Shown here in pieces: positions 26,176 to 37,324 of a DNA stretch of 64,000 nt. The stretch is from Cyanobium sp. N.Huapi 1H5 (GTDB taxonomy: Bacteria; Cyanobacteriota; Cyanobacteriia; PCC-6307; Cyanobiaceae). Under the pieces are notes generated by a model that was not told where the DNA came from, searched no databases, and was given only the letters and a program-made list of their open reading frames with translations. Within the stretch, counting starts at the first letter, position 1; every line of letters begins with the position of its first letter. The DNA lies in the NCBI RefSeq assembly GCF_024345535.1, contig NZ_JAGQBH010000002.1, positions 124,001 through 188,000 on the forward strand. Direction: 5' to 3'. The position numbers and the translations under genes were made by a program.

Positions 26176-27210
26176 ATGGGGCCGTCTTCCCCGGACCGAC
26201 GGCGGGATCCGGCGCTGCTGCTCTGGCCGCTGGCCAGCCTGCTGCTGCCGCTGCTCCCCCTGCTGGTGCTGGCGGTCTCGGCGCTGGAGTGGCCCCGGCG
26301 GCTGGTGATGGTGGTGCCGGAGGGGCAGCGGGTGCTCAGTGCCCCCTTCGAGCTGCGGGACGGCTGGCTGGGCAGCCCCCGGCTGACGTTGACGGCCGAG
26401 ATCCCGCCCAACAGCAGTGTCAAGCTGGATGTGGCCCTCCTCGATGGCAGCGGCAACACCGTGCTGAGCCTCACCAAGGACGGCTGGCGGGCCAGCGGCA
26501 CCTGGGCGGAGGAGGGGGAGAGCGGCACCTGGGAGGAGGGCGACGCCGGCCTGGCGCTGGCCATGCGTCCGGGCCGCACCGGACGCTTCCAGCTGGCGGT
26601 GCAGCTGCAGGATCTGCTCGATGAAGCGGGCCGCCCCCTGCCGAATCCGGTCGTGGTGCGCGGCAGCATCCGCAACCACAGCGTCGACGCCCCCCTGCTC
26701 CTGTTCACCGCCGTGGTGACGCAGGCGACGGCGCTGGTGCTGCTGATGGCCTGCTACGGCATCGCCCGGGGCCGCTGGGTCCGCCGCAGCGATGAAGGCG
26801 TCGCCGCGATCCGCTGTGACGCCGGTGGCCCGGGCCTGGTGCGGGTGGGGGTGGTGGCGCGCTGGGAGCTGCCCCATGACGATCCCCCCCTGGGCCAGCC
26901 CCCGCCGACCGCCGCCCTGGAGCTGCGGGTCTGCGATGCCCTCGGGCGCCCCCTCCTCCGGCACCGGCAGACGGTGGCGGTGGCCCACCGCTCCAGCGAT
27001 GGCGACCACTGGCTCTCGGCACGCCAGGTGATCCATCTGCGGCTGCCGGAGACGGGCAGCCATCGCTTCCGCGTGCAGTTGCCCGACACCTTCCGATCCG
27101 ATGGCGACCTCTGGGAGATCGAATGGCTGCGGCTCACCGTGGAGGACGGGCTCAGGACGCCCCGCCCCGTCCCGGTGCTGTCCCTGGACGCGGTGACGGA
27201 GGCTCGCTGA
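26176..27210 (+). CDS. hypothetical membrane-anchored protein in DUF350/spermidine-synthase cluster
   Basis: A 344-residue protein I do not recognise. A helix at about 15-37 enters the membrane. An extracytoplasmic region of mostly beta-strand character follows (about 40-170, VMVVPEGQRVLSAPFELRDG), then a second helix (about 175-197). A cytoplasmic part with repeated strand-turn patterns ends the protein (DALGRPLLRHRQTVAVAHRS, about 205-335). It is the first gene of a four-gene run toward the aminopropyltransferase-like gene, so it probably works with it at the membrane. Confidence 0.75.
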   Translation: MGPSSPDRRRDPALLLWPLASLLLPLLPLLVLAVSALEWPRRLVMVVPEGQRVLSAPFELRDGWLGSPRLTLTAEIPPNSSVKLDVALLDGSGNTVLSLTKDGWRASGTWAEEGESGTWEEGDAGLALAMRPGRTGRFQLAVQLQDLLDEAGRPLPNPVVVRGSIRNHSVDAPLLLFTAVVTQATALVLLMACYGIARGRWVRRSDEGVAAIRCDAGGPGLVRVGVVARWELPHDDPPLGQPPPTAALELRVCDALGRPLLRHRQTVAVAHRSSDGDHWLSARQVIHLRLPETGSHRFRVQLPDTFRSDGDLWEIEWLRLTVEDGLRTPRPVPVLSLDAVTEAR

Positions 27211-27211
27211 G

Positions 27212-27441
27212 ATGGTCGACGAGCGCGCGGTGGTGATGGTGCTGGCCGTGACGGTGGTCACCGCCGGCACCCTGGCGGCCATCACCCGCCCCGGCCTCTG
27301 GCGCCTCGGCCAGGAGGGCACCCCCGCCGCCTCCAGCGGCGTCCGCTACGGCGGCAGCTACCGCTCCGGCCGCTGGGTGACGGCGGCGCCCCGCCGGCAG
27401 GACTGGTCGGGTTTCCAGGGGCGCGGACCGGGCGCGGCAAA

Positions 27442-27445
<4 letters not shown>
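27212..27445 (+). CDS. small membrane protein in the same cluster (77 aa)
   Basis: 77 residues: one hydrophobic helix at about 7-24, then a soluble Gly/Arg-rich tail with a repeated aromatic-basic look (YGGSYRSGRW). Its ATG follows the preceding stop by one base, and its TGA overlaps the GTG start of the next gene (GTGA), so it is embedded in a coupled operon. No family recognised. The tight packing on both sides is the best evidence that it is real. Confidence 0.65.
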
Positions 27446-28989
<1,544 letters not shown>

Positions 28990-29082
28990 TCGGCGCCACC
29001 ACCCGGACCGGCAACGGCGCCCGGCGACGGCGTCCATAAGCTGGGCCCGCCGGTCGGGTTGCTCCGGCCCCTGAGCGCCTCG

Positions 29083-29676
29083 ATGGCTGTCTGGCTTCTC
29101 CTGCTCCTGCTGCTGCTGGCCGCCGTCGCCCTGCTGCTCTTGCGGCGGGCCCGCCTGCGCCGCCGTGCCCCGAAGCTGCAGGCCCGCACCCTGTTCAACC
29201 TCACCACCGGCGACATCGTCCAGCACGACGGCCGCGACTGGGTGGTGGAGGACCGGCTGCTCTACGACGACGACGGCTTCCAGTGGCTGGAGTACCTGCT
29301 CCGGGACGGGACCGAGGGCCGCTGGCTGAGCGTCTGCGAGGACGACTGGCTGGAGGTGAGCTGGCTGGAGGACGTCCCGGCCGCCGAGCTGGAGGGTCTG
29401 ACGGCCGACTTCCCCGAGCACGTGCGCTGCCGCGGCCAGCTGTATCACCTCAAGGAGACGGGCCGGGCTTCGGTGACCGCCGCCGCCCGGGTGATGAACC
29501 GGCGCCTGACGGGCTGCCGCTACGGCGATTACGAGGGGGCCGATGGCCGGGTGCTGTCCCTGGAGCGCTGGGAGGGGGACGATGATCCCGGGCCGCCGGA
29601 GCTGAGCCTGGGCCGGCGCATCGACCCGGCGGCGCCGCTGCTGCTGCCCGGGGATGGCCGATCGGTCTACCGCTGA
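29083..29676 (+). CDS. DUF4178 protein with N-terminal membrane anchor
   Basis: About 197 residues from ATG 29083 (a TTG at 29059 is possible). An N-terminal helix of almost pure Leu/Val/Ala (about 3-21) and a basic stretch RRARLRRRAPK precede the DUF4178 beta-rich domain: FNLTTGDIVQHDGRDWVVEDRL, WLEYLLRDG, and the C-terminal GCRYGDYEGADGRVLSLERWEG. DUF4178 proteins accompany DUF350 and spermidine-synthase-like genes. The stop overlaps the convergent DNA ligase gene by ten bases. Confidence 0.85.
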   Translation: MAVWLLLLLLLLAAVALLLLRRARLRRRAPKLQARTLFNLTTGDIVQHDGRDWVVEDRLLYDDDGFQWLEYLLRDGTEGRWLSVCEDDWLEVSWLEDVPAAELEGLTADFPEHVRCRGQLYHLKETGRASVTAAARVMNRRLTGCRYGDYEGADGRVLSLERWEGDDDPGPPELSLGRRIDPAAPLLLPGDGRSVYR

Positions 29677-31343
29677 GGGGTTGATCGCGGTGCGCCTGAT
29701 GGCAGAGCCGGCTCCTCCAGCAGGGCCAGGGCGCTGGTCAGGCTGTCGGCGGATTCGGGGGTGCGGTCGCGGCGCCAGCGCAGGATGCGGGGAAAACGCA
29801 CGGCCAGGCCGCTGCGGTGGCGGGAGGAGCGCTGCAGGCCCTCGAAGCCCAGGGTGAAGACCTGCAGCGGTTCGACCGCCCGCACCGGACCGAAGCGCTC
29901 GGTGGTGTGGCGGCGGATCCAGCGGTCCAGCTCGTTGATCTCGCCGTCGTCGAGTCCCGAATAGGCCTTGGCGAAGGTCACCAGGCGGCCTTCGCCGTCC
30001 CAGAGGCCGAAGCTGTAGTCGGTGTAGAGGTTGGCGCGGCGGCCGCTGCCGGCCTGGGCGTAGAGCAGCACCGCATCCAGCTCCATCGGCTCCAGCTTGT
30101 GCTTCCACCACAGCCCGCGGCGCCGGCCGACGCCGTAGGCCGAATCCAGCGCCTTCAGCATCAGCCCCTCGGCGCCCACCGAGCGGGCCTGCTGCCGCAG
30201 GGTTTCCAGCTCGTCCCAGCTCCCCAGCGGCAGCACCGGGGAGAGGCGCAGGAGCCCGGCGGCGGGGGTGGAGGCCGCCTCCGGCAGCCCCCGCACCAGG
30301 TCCTCCAGGGCGGCGCGGCGCCGGCCCAGGGGCTCGGGGCGCAGGTCCCGGCCCCCCCGTTCCAGCAGGTCGTAAGCCACGAAGGCCGCGGGACACTCCC
30401 GCAGCAGGGCGGCTCCGGGCTTCTGCCGCCCCAGCCGCCGCTGCAGGGGGCCGAAGCCGGCGGGCTGGCTCGCCCCGGCCGGCCAGACGGTCAGCTCCCC
30501 ATCCAGCACCGTGCCCTGCCCCAGCAACGCGGCGACCCCCTCCAGTTCGGGGAAGCTGCCGTTGATCAGCTCCTCCCCCCGGCTCCAGAGAAAGGTCTGG
30601 CTGTCGCGGCGGATCAGCTGGGCCCGGATCCCGTCCCACTTCCACTCCACCTGCCAGCCGCCGGGGTCGGTGGCGGCGAGGCGCTCCGCCTCCAGGGGTG
30701 AGGCCAGGCAGAAGGGATAGGGCCGGCTGATCGGTGCGGTTGCACCGGCCTCCGGGGGCGCCAGCAGGGCCTCCATCGCCTCCAGGGAGGGTTCGAAGCC
30801 GCCCATCAGCCGGTGGGCCAGCTCCGCCTCCTCCAGCCCGGCCACCTCCGCCAGGGCCCGGGTGACCAGGCCGGCCGCCACCCCCACCCGGAAGCCGCCG
30901 GTGAGCAGCTTGTTGAACAGGAAGACCTGCCCCTCGGGCAGCGCCGCCCAGACCGCCAGGACCGCCTCGGCCTGGGCCTCGCCCTCCAGGGCGGCCAGGG
31001 CCGGCAGCCGGCTGCCCATCCATTCGGCCAGGGAGAGCTCCAGGGGCGGAGTCGGCGGCAGGGCCAGCCGGGGGAGCAGCAGGGCGATGGTCTCGGCCGA
31101 ATCCCCCACCTGGGCATGGCAGGCGTCAAACAGCCATTCCGGCAGATCGGAGCGCTCCAGGCAGATCTGACGCAGCCGCCGGCCTGTGATCAACCGCCGG
31201 CGCCGCTTGCCCAGCAGCAGGGCCAGGGCCCAGGCGCCATCGGCCGGATCGGCGGCCCGGAAGAAGGCCACCAGGGCGGCCACCCGGGCCCGGGTGCCGC
31301 TGCTGCGCTCCAGGGTCTCGATCAGTTCCGCGAACAGCTGCAT
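29667..31343 (-). CDS. ATP-dependent DNA ligase (ligase-associated repair type)
   Basis: A 558-residue DNA ligase. The adenylation lysine lies in EWKWDGIR (about residue 214-221); motif III reads LDGELTVW, motif IIIa FVAYDLLE, and motifs IV/V contain EGLMLKALDSAYG and WWKHKLEP. An N-terminal DNA-binding domain (about 1-190) and a C-terminal OB domain are present. This matches the cisplatin-resistance-type ligase (TIGR04120) that partners an Lhr-like helicase and an MBL exonuclease. It lies 14 bases downstream of the GGDEF/EAL gene and is likely co-transcribed with it. Confidence 0.92.
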   Translation of the reverse strand: MQLFAELIETLERSSGTRARVAALVAFFRAADPADGAWALALLLGKRRRRLITGRRLRQICLERSDLPEWLFDACHAQVGDSAETIALLLPRLALPPTPPLELSLAEWMGSRLPALAALEGEAQAEAVLAVWAALPEGQVFLFNKLLTGGFRVGVAAGLVTRALAEVAGLEEAELAHRLMGGFEPSLEAMEALLAPPEAGATAPISRPYPFCLASPLEAERLAATDPGGWQVEWKWDGIRAQLIRRDSQTFLWSRGEELINGSFPELEGVAALLGQGTVLDGELTVWPAGASQPAGFGPLQRRLGRQKPGAALLRECPAAFVAYDLLERGGRDLRPEPLGRRRAALEDLVRGLPEAASTPAAGLLRLSPVLPLGSWDELETLRQQARSVGAEGLMLKALDSAYGVGRRRGLWWKHKLEPMELDAVLLYAQAGSGRRANLYTDYSFGLWDGEGRLVTFAKAYSGLDDGEINELDRWIRRHTTERFGPVRAVEPLQVFTLGFEGLQRSSRHRSGLAVRFPRILRWRRDRTPESADSLTSALALLEEPALPSGAPRSTPQR

Positions 31344-31357
31344 GGCCTCCGCCAGGT

Positions 31358-34300
31358 TCAGAGGGCCACCACCCGATGGCGACCGGCGGCCTTGGCTGTG
31401 TACATGTTGCGGTCGGCACGGCGCAGAAACAGATCCGCGTCCTCCCCGGCCCCGTGCAGGGCGATGCCGATGGAGAAGGAGGGCTCGATGGTGGCGTCAC
31501 TCCAGCTGATCGGCTCGCTGATGCTGGTCTGGAGGTCTTCGGCGAAGGCGATCGCCTCCTCGAGATGCTCGATCCCCTCCAGCAGCAGCAGAAACTCATC
31601 GCCGCCGATCCGGCCGGCATGGTCACCACGGCGGGTCCGGGCCTGAATCCTGCGGGCCACGGTTCTCAGCACCGCATCACCGCAGGCGTGGCCGTGGCGG
31701 TCGTTGATGCCCTTGAAGCCGTCGCAGTCGCAGAAGAGCAGGGCGAGGGGCTGGGCGCTGTGGGCACGCTCATCGAGAAGCAGCCGCTCCAGCCGCTCAA
31801 GGATGGCGGCGCGGCTGCAGAGGCCCGTGAGGGGATCGGTGTTGGCGCGCTGCAGCAGCAGGCGCTCCTCCAGGACCTGCTCATCCACGGGCTGGAGTGT
31901 GATCACGTAGCCATGGGCCAGGCTCAGGGGGGCCCCGACCGGATCCACCTCGCCGCTGGTGTCGAACCCCTGGGTCTCGAGGCTGCGCAGCTGGTCGCTG
32001 TCGAGCCTGCGGACGCTCAGCTGCACCCAGCTCCAGCCCCCGTCAGGGTCGGCCAGTCGCAGACGGCCCTGGCGGATCGGCCCTGACTCCGCCAGCCACT
32101 GGTCGAGATCCACCGGCCCGGGAGACTCCTCGGCGGAGGCGAACAGATCCCGGAACCCCCGGCCGTGCCATTGCTTCTGTTGCCAGCCCGTCATCGGCTG
32201 CAGCGACGGCGACACCCACACCACCTGCTGGTGGTGGTTCAGCAGCAGCATCACATCGACGATGTTGTCGGCCAGCAGCCGGTACAGGGCCGCCACATCC
32301 GCCAGGCTGCGGGCGGCCCGGTCCTGCTCGGTCACATCCCGCCAGGTGACCGCAAGGATCCCGCGCTCCGGAGTGATCTCGATGTCGAACAGGCGACGAC
32401 CCGTGGCCTGGGGGCCATCGGCGGCGGCGAAGCCGCTGACCGCGGTCGGGACGTTGCGCATGGCGGCATCGACATACAGAGCGATCAGGCCCTTCTGGCC
32501 CATCGACGGGCTGATCGCCAACAGCGTCTGGCCCAGGATCGCCTCGCGGTCCTGCTGCAGAAAGGTGCAGACGGCTTTGTTCACATCCAGAACCCGGAAG
32601 TCTTCGATGCCGCCGTCATGGCGGTGGACCGACTGCAGCAGCAGAAAGAAATCGTGGCTGGCATCCACGGCCGTTCGCAGCAGCCTGAGTTGCTCGAAGG
32701 TGCCGGGCAGATGGGCCCCATCCGCCGGCAGGGTGGATGGCACGGCGCCCCCCTGCGGCGACTTCGCCCAGCGCGCCGGGGGCGAAATCACAGCAGCCTC
32801 CGGATTCAGCAGCAGGGCCTCGAACGCATCAGGTTCCAGGGGAGGCCCGCAGAGAAAGCCCTGAAAGCCGTCGCAGCCGAGATCCTGCAGCATCCGGCGC
32901 TGTTCCTCGGTCTCCACCCCCTCGGCGGTGCATTCCATCCCCAGGCCATGGGCCAGGGCGATGGTGGTGGCCACGATGGTCTGATCGACGGGGGAGCTCG
33001 TCAGTGCCTGCACGAAGGTGCGATCGATCTTGAGGCGATGGACCGGCAGGGTCCGCAGCAGTTCCAGGGAGGAATAGCCGGTTCCGAAGTTGTCGATCGC
33101 GATCCGGAATCCCTGCTCGGCCAGCACCCGCAGCTGTTCACGGGCCAGCAGGGGATTGCGGATCAACGCCGTTTCGGTGATCTCCAGTTCCAGCTGCTCG
33201 GGCCGCAGCTGGAACTCCGCCAGGGTCTCCAGCATGGCGCCGATGAAGCGCCCGTCCGGCAGCTCCAGCTCCCGCGGGGAGACGTTCAGGGCCAGCCGCG
33301 GGGGCCTGAGGCCCGCCGCCTGCCAGTCGCTGATCCGCTGGGCGGTCTGACGCAGGACCCAGGGGGAGAGCTGCAGGATCAGACCACTCTCCTCGGCAAG
33401 CGGCAGGAAATGGCTGGGCGGTACCGAGAGGCTCAGATGGTTGGTCCAGCGCAGCAGGATCTCTCCGCCGGCGAGCTCGTTGGATGAGGTTCGCTGCGGT
33501 TGAATCAGCAGCCGGAACTGGTCGCGATCCAGCGCCTGGGACAGCTGATAGCTCAGCTCCATGCGCTCCTGAATCTGGCGGCTGATCGTGCTGGAGTATG
33601 CGCACACCTGGATGCTTCCCTGGGCCTTCGCCTTCATCAGGGCCGTGTTGGCGCACTGGATCAGGGTCCGGCTCTCCTGGGCGTGTTCGGGATAGGTGGC
33701 GATGCCCACGGAAAAGGTCGGTTCGAGGGGCAGGTTCTTCAGTAAGGGCTGCTGCTGCCGGCCCCACGCCTGCTGCAGGCGCCGGGCGGCACCCATGGCA
33801 TCACCGATGGAGCGGACTCCCTCCTCCATGAGGATCAGAAACTGGTCGCTGCCCAGTCGCGCCAGCCAGTCGCCCGGGTCGATCAGATCCCGCAGCCGGC
33901 GGGCCATGGAGCAGAGCACCCGATCGCCGACATCGGATCCGAAATGGTCGTTGATGTCCCCGAAGCCATCCACATCCAGGCTCAGGAGAGCCATCGAAGC
34001 GTTGTAACGGCGACCGCTCAGGCGTCGGTTCAGCTCCTCCAGGGTGGCGAGCTTGTTGGGAAGTCCGGTGAGGGGGTCTAAGGAGCGCTCACCCGCCACG
34101 GCCTGCATCAGGGCCTGTTCGCCGGTGACATCCCTCAGGGTCCCCACCATGCGCGCTGGGGCACCGCTGTGGTCGTAGCTGAGGTGACCCACGGCCTCCA
34201 CCATCACCTCCGTGCCGTCCTCGAAGCCGAGCCGATGGCAGCTGCGGAACACATCCCCCCGGGTCACGGCCCGCCGCACATCCATGTGCCAGCGGAGGCG

Positions 34301-34900
34301 GTCGTCGGGATGCACCAGGGCGCCGTAGTCCTGGAGCGATGGGTGGGCAGCGCCGCGCTGGCCTCTGCAGAGGCGCCGGGTCTGCTCCGACCAGCGCATG
34401 CGGCCATCGCTGAAGCGCAGATCCCAGACGCCGATGCCGCTGATCGCCGCGCCCTCCTCCAGCAGGGAGAGGGTGTCGGCGAGCTGGAGTTCCCGATGGC
34501 GCTGCTGGGTTTCATCGCTGACGCAGCTCACGATCAGTTGCCGCCCGTCGATCTCCAGGACACGGCTGCGGACGATGACGTCGCGGATGGAGTCATCGCT
34601 GCAGCGATGGCGGGTGTGAAAGGTTCCGCCACCGGAAGCGATCAGCTCGCGGCGACGCTCGGCCACCCAGGCAGCGTCGTGATCGGGATCGGCCTGGATC
34701 GCTTCCGGGGACAGGGCCAGCAGTTCCGTGGTGCTGTAACCCAGATGGGCATGGGCCGAATGATTGCAGGCAAGGAACTGGCCGCTCAGCGCATCTGAGG
34801 CGAGCAGGTCGGTGTCGGTGAGGTCGGCGATCAGGCAGAAATCGGCCAGCCGATCGTGGAGGGTCGCGACGTGGTCTGCCGATCCGCCACGTTCACCCAT
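31358..34900 (-). CDS. multidomain PAS-GGDEF-EAL-PAS-GGDEF c-di-GMP signalling protein
   Basis: 1180 residues, no membrane helices. Order: two PAS-like sensor modules (about 20-140 and 150-265), a degenerate GGDEF (GSDQF instead of GGDEF, about 355), an EAL-like domain (about 445-690), two more PAS-like modules (about 730-1000) and a canonical GGDEF (RIGGDEF near the end) with an RRGD I-site five residues upstream. In the EAL domain most metal ligands persist (ELEITET, KIDRTFV, AEGVET), but EAL reads EIL and the DDFGTG motif reads DNFGTG. So it may make c-di-GMP at the C-terminus while the middle domain degrades or only senses it. It is upstream of the DNA ligase. Confidence 0.9.
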   Translation of the reverse strand: MGERGGSADHVATLHDRLADFCLIADLTDTDLLASDALSGQFLACNHSAHAHLGYSTTELLALSPEAIQADPDHDAAWVAERRRELIASGGGTFHTRHRCSDDSIRDVIVRSRVLEIDGRQLIVSCVSDETQQRHRELQLADTLSLLEEGAAISGIGVWDLRFSDGRMRWSEQTRRLCRGQRGAAHPSLQDYGALVHPDDRLRWHMDVRRAVTRGDVFRSCHRLGFEDGTEVMVEAVGHLSYDHSGAPARMVGTLRDVTGEQALMQAVAGERSLDPLTGLPNKLATLEELNRRLSGRRYNASMALLSLDVDGFGDINDHFGSDVGDRVLCSMARRLRDLIDPGDWLARLGSDQFLILMEEGVRSIGDAMGAARRLQQAWGRQQQPLLKNLPLEPTFSVGIATYPEHAQESRTLIQCANTALMKAKAQGSIQVCAYSSTISRQIQERMELSYQLSQALDRDQFRLLIQPQRTSSNELAGGEILLRWTNHLSLSVPPSHFLPLAEESGLILQLSPWVLRQTAQRISDWQAAGLRPPRLALNVSPRELELPDGRFIGAMLETLAEFQLRPEQLELEITETALIRNPLLAREQLRVLAEQGFRIAIDNFGTGYSSLELLRTLPVHRLKIDRTFVQALTSSPVDQTIVATTIALAHGLGMECTAEGVETEEQRRMLQDLGCDGFQGFLCGPPLEPDAFEALLLNPEAAVISPPARWAKSPQGGAVPSTLPADGAHLPGTFEQLRLLRTAVDASHDFFLLLQSVHRHDGGIEDFRVLDVNKAVCTFLQQDREAILGQTLLAISPSMGQKGLIALYVDAAMRNVPTAVSGFAAADGPQATGRRLFDIEITPERGILAVTWRDVTEQDRAARSLADVAALYRLLADNIVDVMLLLNHHQQVVWVSPSLQPMTGWQQKQWHGRGFRDLFASAEESPGPVDLDQWLAESGPIRQGRLRLADPDGGWSWVQLSVRRLDSDQLRSLETQGFDTSGEVDPVGAPLSLAHGYVITLQPVDEQVLEERLLLQRANTDPLTGLCSRAAILERLERLLLDERAHSAQPLALLFCDCDGFKGINDRHGHACGDAVLRTVARRIQARTRRGDHAGRIGGDEFLLLLEGIEHLEEAIAFAEDLQTSISEPISWSDATIEPSFSIGIALHGAGEDADLFLRRADRNMYTAKAAGRHRVVAL

Positions 34901-35055
34901 GTCGACACCGTCCCTTCCTGATGAACGCTAGGGGCGAGTCGGCCCCGTCATCCTGGACCATCAACAGTTATTGATTCCCTGGCTGCCCATACTGCGCTTC
35001 CATCGCGAACACTCAGCGGGGCTTTATCTGTTCAAGGTGTCAGGTCGGCAAGGCT

Positions 35056-36096
35056 TCATCCAGGCAAGGCTGGGGCCACTTCCCCCTCCTCGTTGCGCTG
35101 CCCCTCGAAGGCCCGCCCCAGGGGGTCCGCCGCCAGCCCCAGCTCCTCGCGCAGGTAGCGGGCGAGCCCGTCGCTGTTGCCGTGGGTGACGTAGATCTGC
35201 CGGGCGCCGCAGTCGCGCACCGTGCGCAGCAGCCCGTCCCAGTCGGCGTGGTCGCTGAGGGCGAAACCCCGCTCGAAGCCCCGCCGCCGCCGCGCCCCCC
35301 GCACCGCCATCCAGCCGCTGACGAAGGCGGTCTGGGGGCTGGTGAACCGCCGCATCCACGGCGAGCGGTGGGCCGAAGGCGGCGCCAGCACCAGACGCCC
35401 GGCCAGTGAGGCGTGGCGCGGGAGTTCGCTCAGCGGCCGCGTCGGCGGCAGCACCACGCCCTGGCTCCGGTAGGGCTCCATCAGCGCCTGCACCGCCCCG
35501 TGCAGGAGCACCTCCTCCTCCACCCCCAGCGCCGCCAGCTCCGCCAGCAGCCGCTGGGCCTTGCCGAAGGCGTAGGCGAACAGCAGCGAGGGCCGCTGGG
35601 GTGCCCCGCGCCACCAGGCCAGGATCTCGGCGGCCACCTGGTGGCCGGGCCGCCAGCGGTAGATCGGCAGGCCGAAGGTGGCCTCGGTGATCAGCACGTC
35701 GGCGCTCACCGGCTCGAACGGCGCGCAGCTGGGGTCGGCATCGCGCTTGTAGTCCCCGCTGATCAGCCAGGTTTCGCCGCCGGCCGTGATCCGGATCTGG
35801 GCCGAGCCGAGCACATGGCCGGCCGGATGGAACGACACCCGCGCCTCGCCGATGCGGTGCTCCTGGCCGTAGGGCACCCCAGTCAGTGCGATGCCGGCTC
35901 CGAGCCGCTGACGCAGCACGCCCTCGCCCGGGCTCGCCGCCCAGTACGCGGCGCTGCCGGGCCGGGCGTGGTCGGCGTGGCCATGGGTGATCAGGGCCCG
36001 GCTCACCGGTCGCCAGGGGTCGATCCAGGCCTCGGCCGCCGGGCAATAGAGCCCCTGGGGGGTGAGCTGGAGCAGGCCGTCGACCGGCAGGGCCAT
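35056..36096 (-). CDS. ligase-associated DNA damage response exonuclease (MBL fold)
   Basis: A 346-residue metallo-beta-lactamase-fold nuclease of the beta-CASP/SNM1-like type. The metal-binding motif is ITHGHADHARPG (about 36-47), with HPAGHVLGSAQI and ISGDYKRD next, and late conserved ALSDHADWDGLL and YVTHGN. This matches the exonuclease (TIGR04122) that accompanies the Lhr-type helicase and ATP-dependent ligase; all three are in this window though not adjacent. It probably processes DNA ends before ligation. It is separated from the downstream signalling gene by 155 bases. Confidence 0.88.
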   Translation of the reverse strand: MALPVDGLLQLTPQGLYCPAAEAWIDPWRPVSRALITHGHADHARPGSAAYWAASPGEGVLRQRLGAGIALTGVPYGQEHRIGEARVSFHPAGHVLGSAQIRITAGGETWLISGDYKRDADPSCAPFEPVSADVLITEATFGLPIYRWRPGHQVAAEILAWWRGAPQRPSLLFAYAFGKAQRLLAELAALGVEEEVLLHGAVQALMEPYRSQGVVLPPTRPLSELPRHASLAGRLVLAPPSAHRSPWMRRFTSPQTAFVSGWMAVRGARRRRGFERGFALSDHADWDGLLRTVRDCGARQIYVTHGNSDGLARYLREELGLAADPLGRAFEGQRNEEGEVAPALPG

Positions 36097-36177
36097 GGCG
36101 CGCTGGTGCCGCCGCAGGTGGATGGCGGCATCCTGGCGGCCCCGGCCCGTTGACGGCGTGCGGGCTCACCACTAGCC

Positions 36178-37290
36178 ATGGGGACAGCCGTCGCCCCTGG
36201 CCCGATGTCACTCGACACCCATCGCGAGGAGCTGGAGGCCACCGCGGCCGCCCTGGCGCGGCCGGGCACCGGCCTGCTGGCGGCGGACGAATCCACCGGC
36301 ACGATCGGCAAGCGATTTGCGGCGATCGGTGTCGAGAACAGCGAGGAGAACCGCCGCGCCTACCGCACCCTGCTGGCCACCACCCCCGGACTCGGCGAGA
36401 CGATCAGCGGCGTGATCCTCTACGAGGAAACCCTTTACCAGGACGCAGCCCCGATCGCGGGCCGGCCGGCCGGATCGATCGTCGATCTGTTCAAGGAGCA
36501 GGGGCTGGTGGTGGGGATCAAGCTGGATCTCGGCGTCGAGCCCCTGGCGGGCGGCCTGGGCGGCGAGACCTGGTGCACGGGCCTGCGGGGGCTGCAGGAG
36601 CGGGCGGCCCGGGCCTATGCCCGCGGTGCCCGCTTCGCCAAATGGCGGGCCGTGCTGCGCATCAGCGCCGACGGCTGCCCCTCGGAGCTGTGCGTGCGCG
36701 AGAACGCCTGGGGGCTGGCCCGCTACGCCCGCACGGCCCAGGAGGAGGGCCTGGTGCCGATCGTGGAGCCGGAGATCCTGATGGACGGCGACCACGACAT
36801 CCTCACCACCGCGGCGGTGCAGGAGTGGGTGCTGCGCAGCGTCTACGAGGCCCTCGGCCGGAACGGGGTGTTTCTGGAGGGCACCCTGCTCAAACCCTCG
36901 ATGACCCTGCCCGGCGCGGAGGGCCCCGACCGTCCCGGCGCCGCCCAGGTGGCGGCCTACACCGTGCGCACCCTGCGCCGCAGCGTGCCCCCGGCCGTGC
37001 CGGCGATCCTGTTCCTCTCGGGGGGGCTGGGGGAGGAGGAGGCCAGTGTCCTGCTCTCGGCCATCCATGCCGCCGACCCCGACGCTCCCTGGCACCTGGG
37101 GTTCTCCTACGGCAGGGCCCTGCAGCACTCCTGCCTCAGTGAATGGAAGGGGAACGACACGGCGGCGGGCCAGGCGGCCCTGCTGGCCCGCGCCCGGGCC
37201 AACGGCGCTGCGGCCCGCGGGGCCTATGTGGCCGGCTCCGAACCCTCCGGCGATGCCGGCTCGCTGTTCGTGGCCAACTACAGCTACTGA
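36178..37290 (+). CDS. fda: class I fructose-bisphosphate aldolase
   Basis: Cleaves or forms fructose 1,6-bisphosphate (and sedoheptulose bisphosphate) in glycolysis and the Calvin cycle. 370 residues, the size of the animal/plant-type class I enzyme. Seen: LLAADESTGTIGKRF, ILYEETLYQ, GIKLDLG, KWRAVLRI, the Schiff-base lysine in LEGTLLKPSM, and ILFLSGG. ATG 36178 or ATG 36205 (MSLDTHREEL) may start it. It is Schiff-base dependent rather than metal dependent, so it supplements any class II enzyme in the genome. Confidence 0.95.
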   Translation: MGTAVAPGPMSLDTHREELEATAAALARPGTGLLAADESTGTIGKRFAAIGVENSEENRRAYRTLLATTPGLGETISGVILYEETLYQDAAPIAGRPAGSIVDLFKEQGLVVGIKLDLGVEPLAGGLGGETWCTGLRGLQERAARAYARGARFAKWRAVLRISADGCPSELCVRENAWGLARYARTAQEEGLVPIVEPEILMDGDHDILTTAAVQEWVLRSVYEALGRNGVFLEGTLLKPSMTLPGAEGPDRPGAAQVAAYTVRTLRRSVPPAVPAILFLSGGLGEEEASVLLSAIHAADPDAPWHLGFSYGRALQHSCLSEWKGNDTAAGQAALLARARANGAAARGAYVAGSEPSGDAGSLFVANYSY

Positions 37291-37324
37291 AAAGGTGCCG
37301 AACCCCTGGCTCCCGGCCGGCCCC

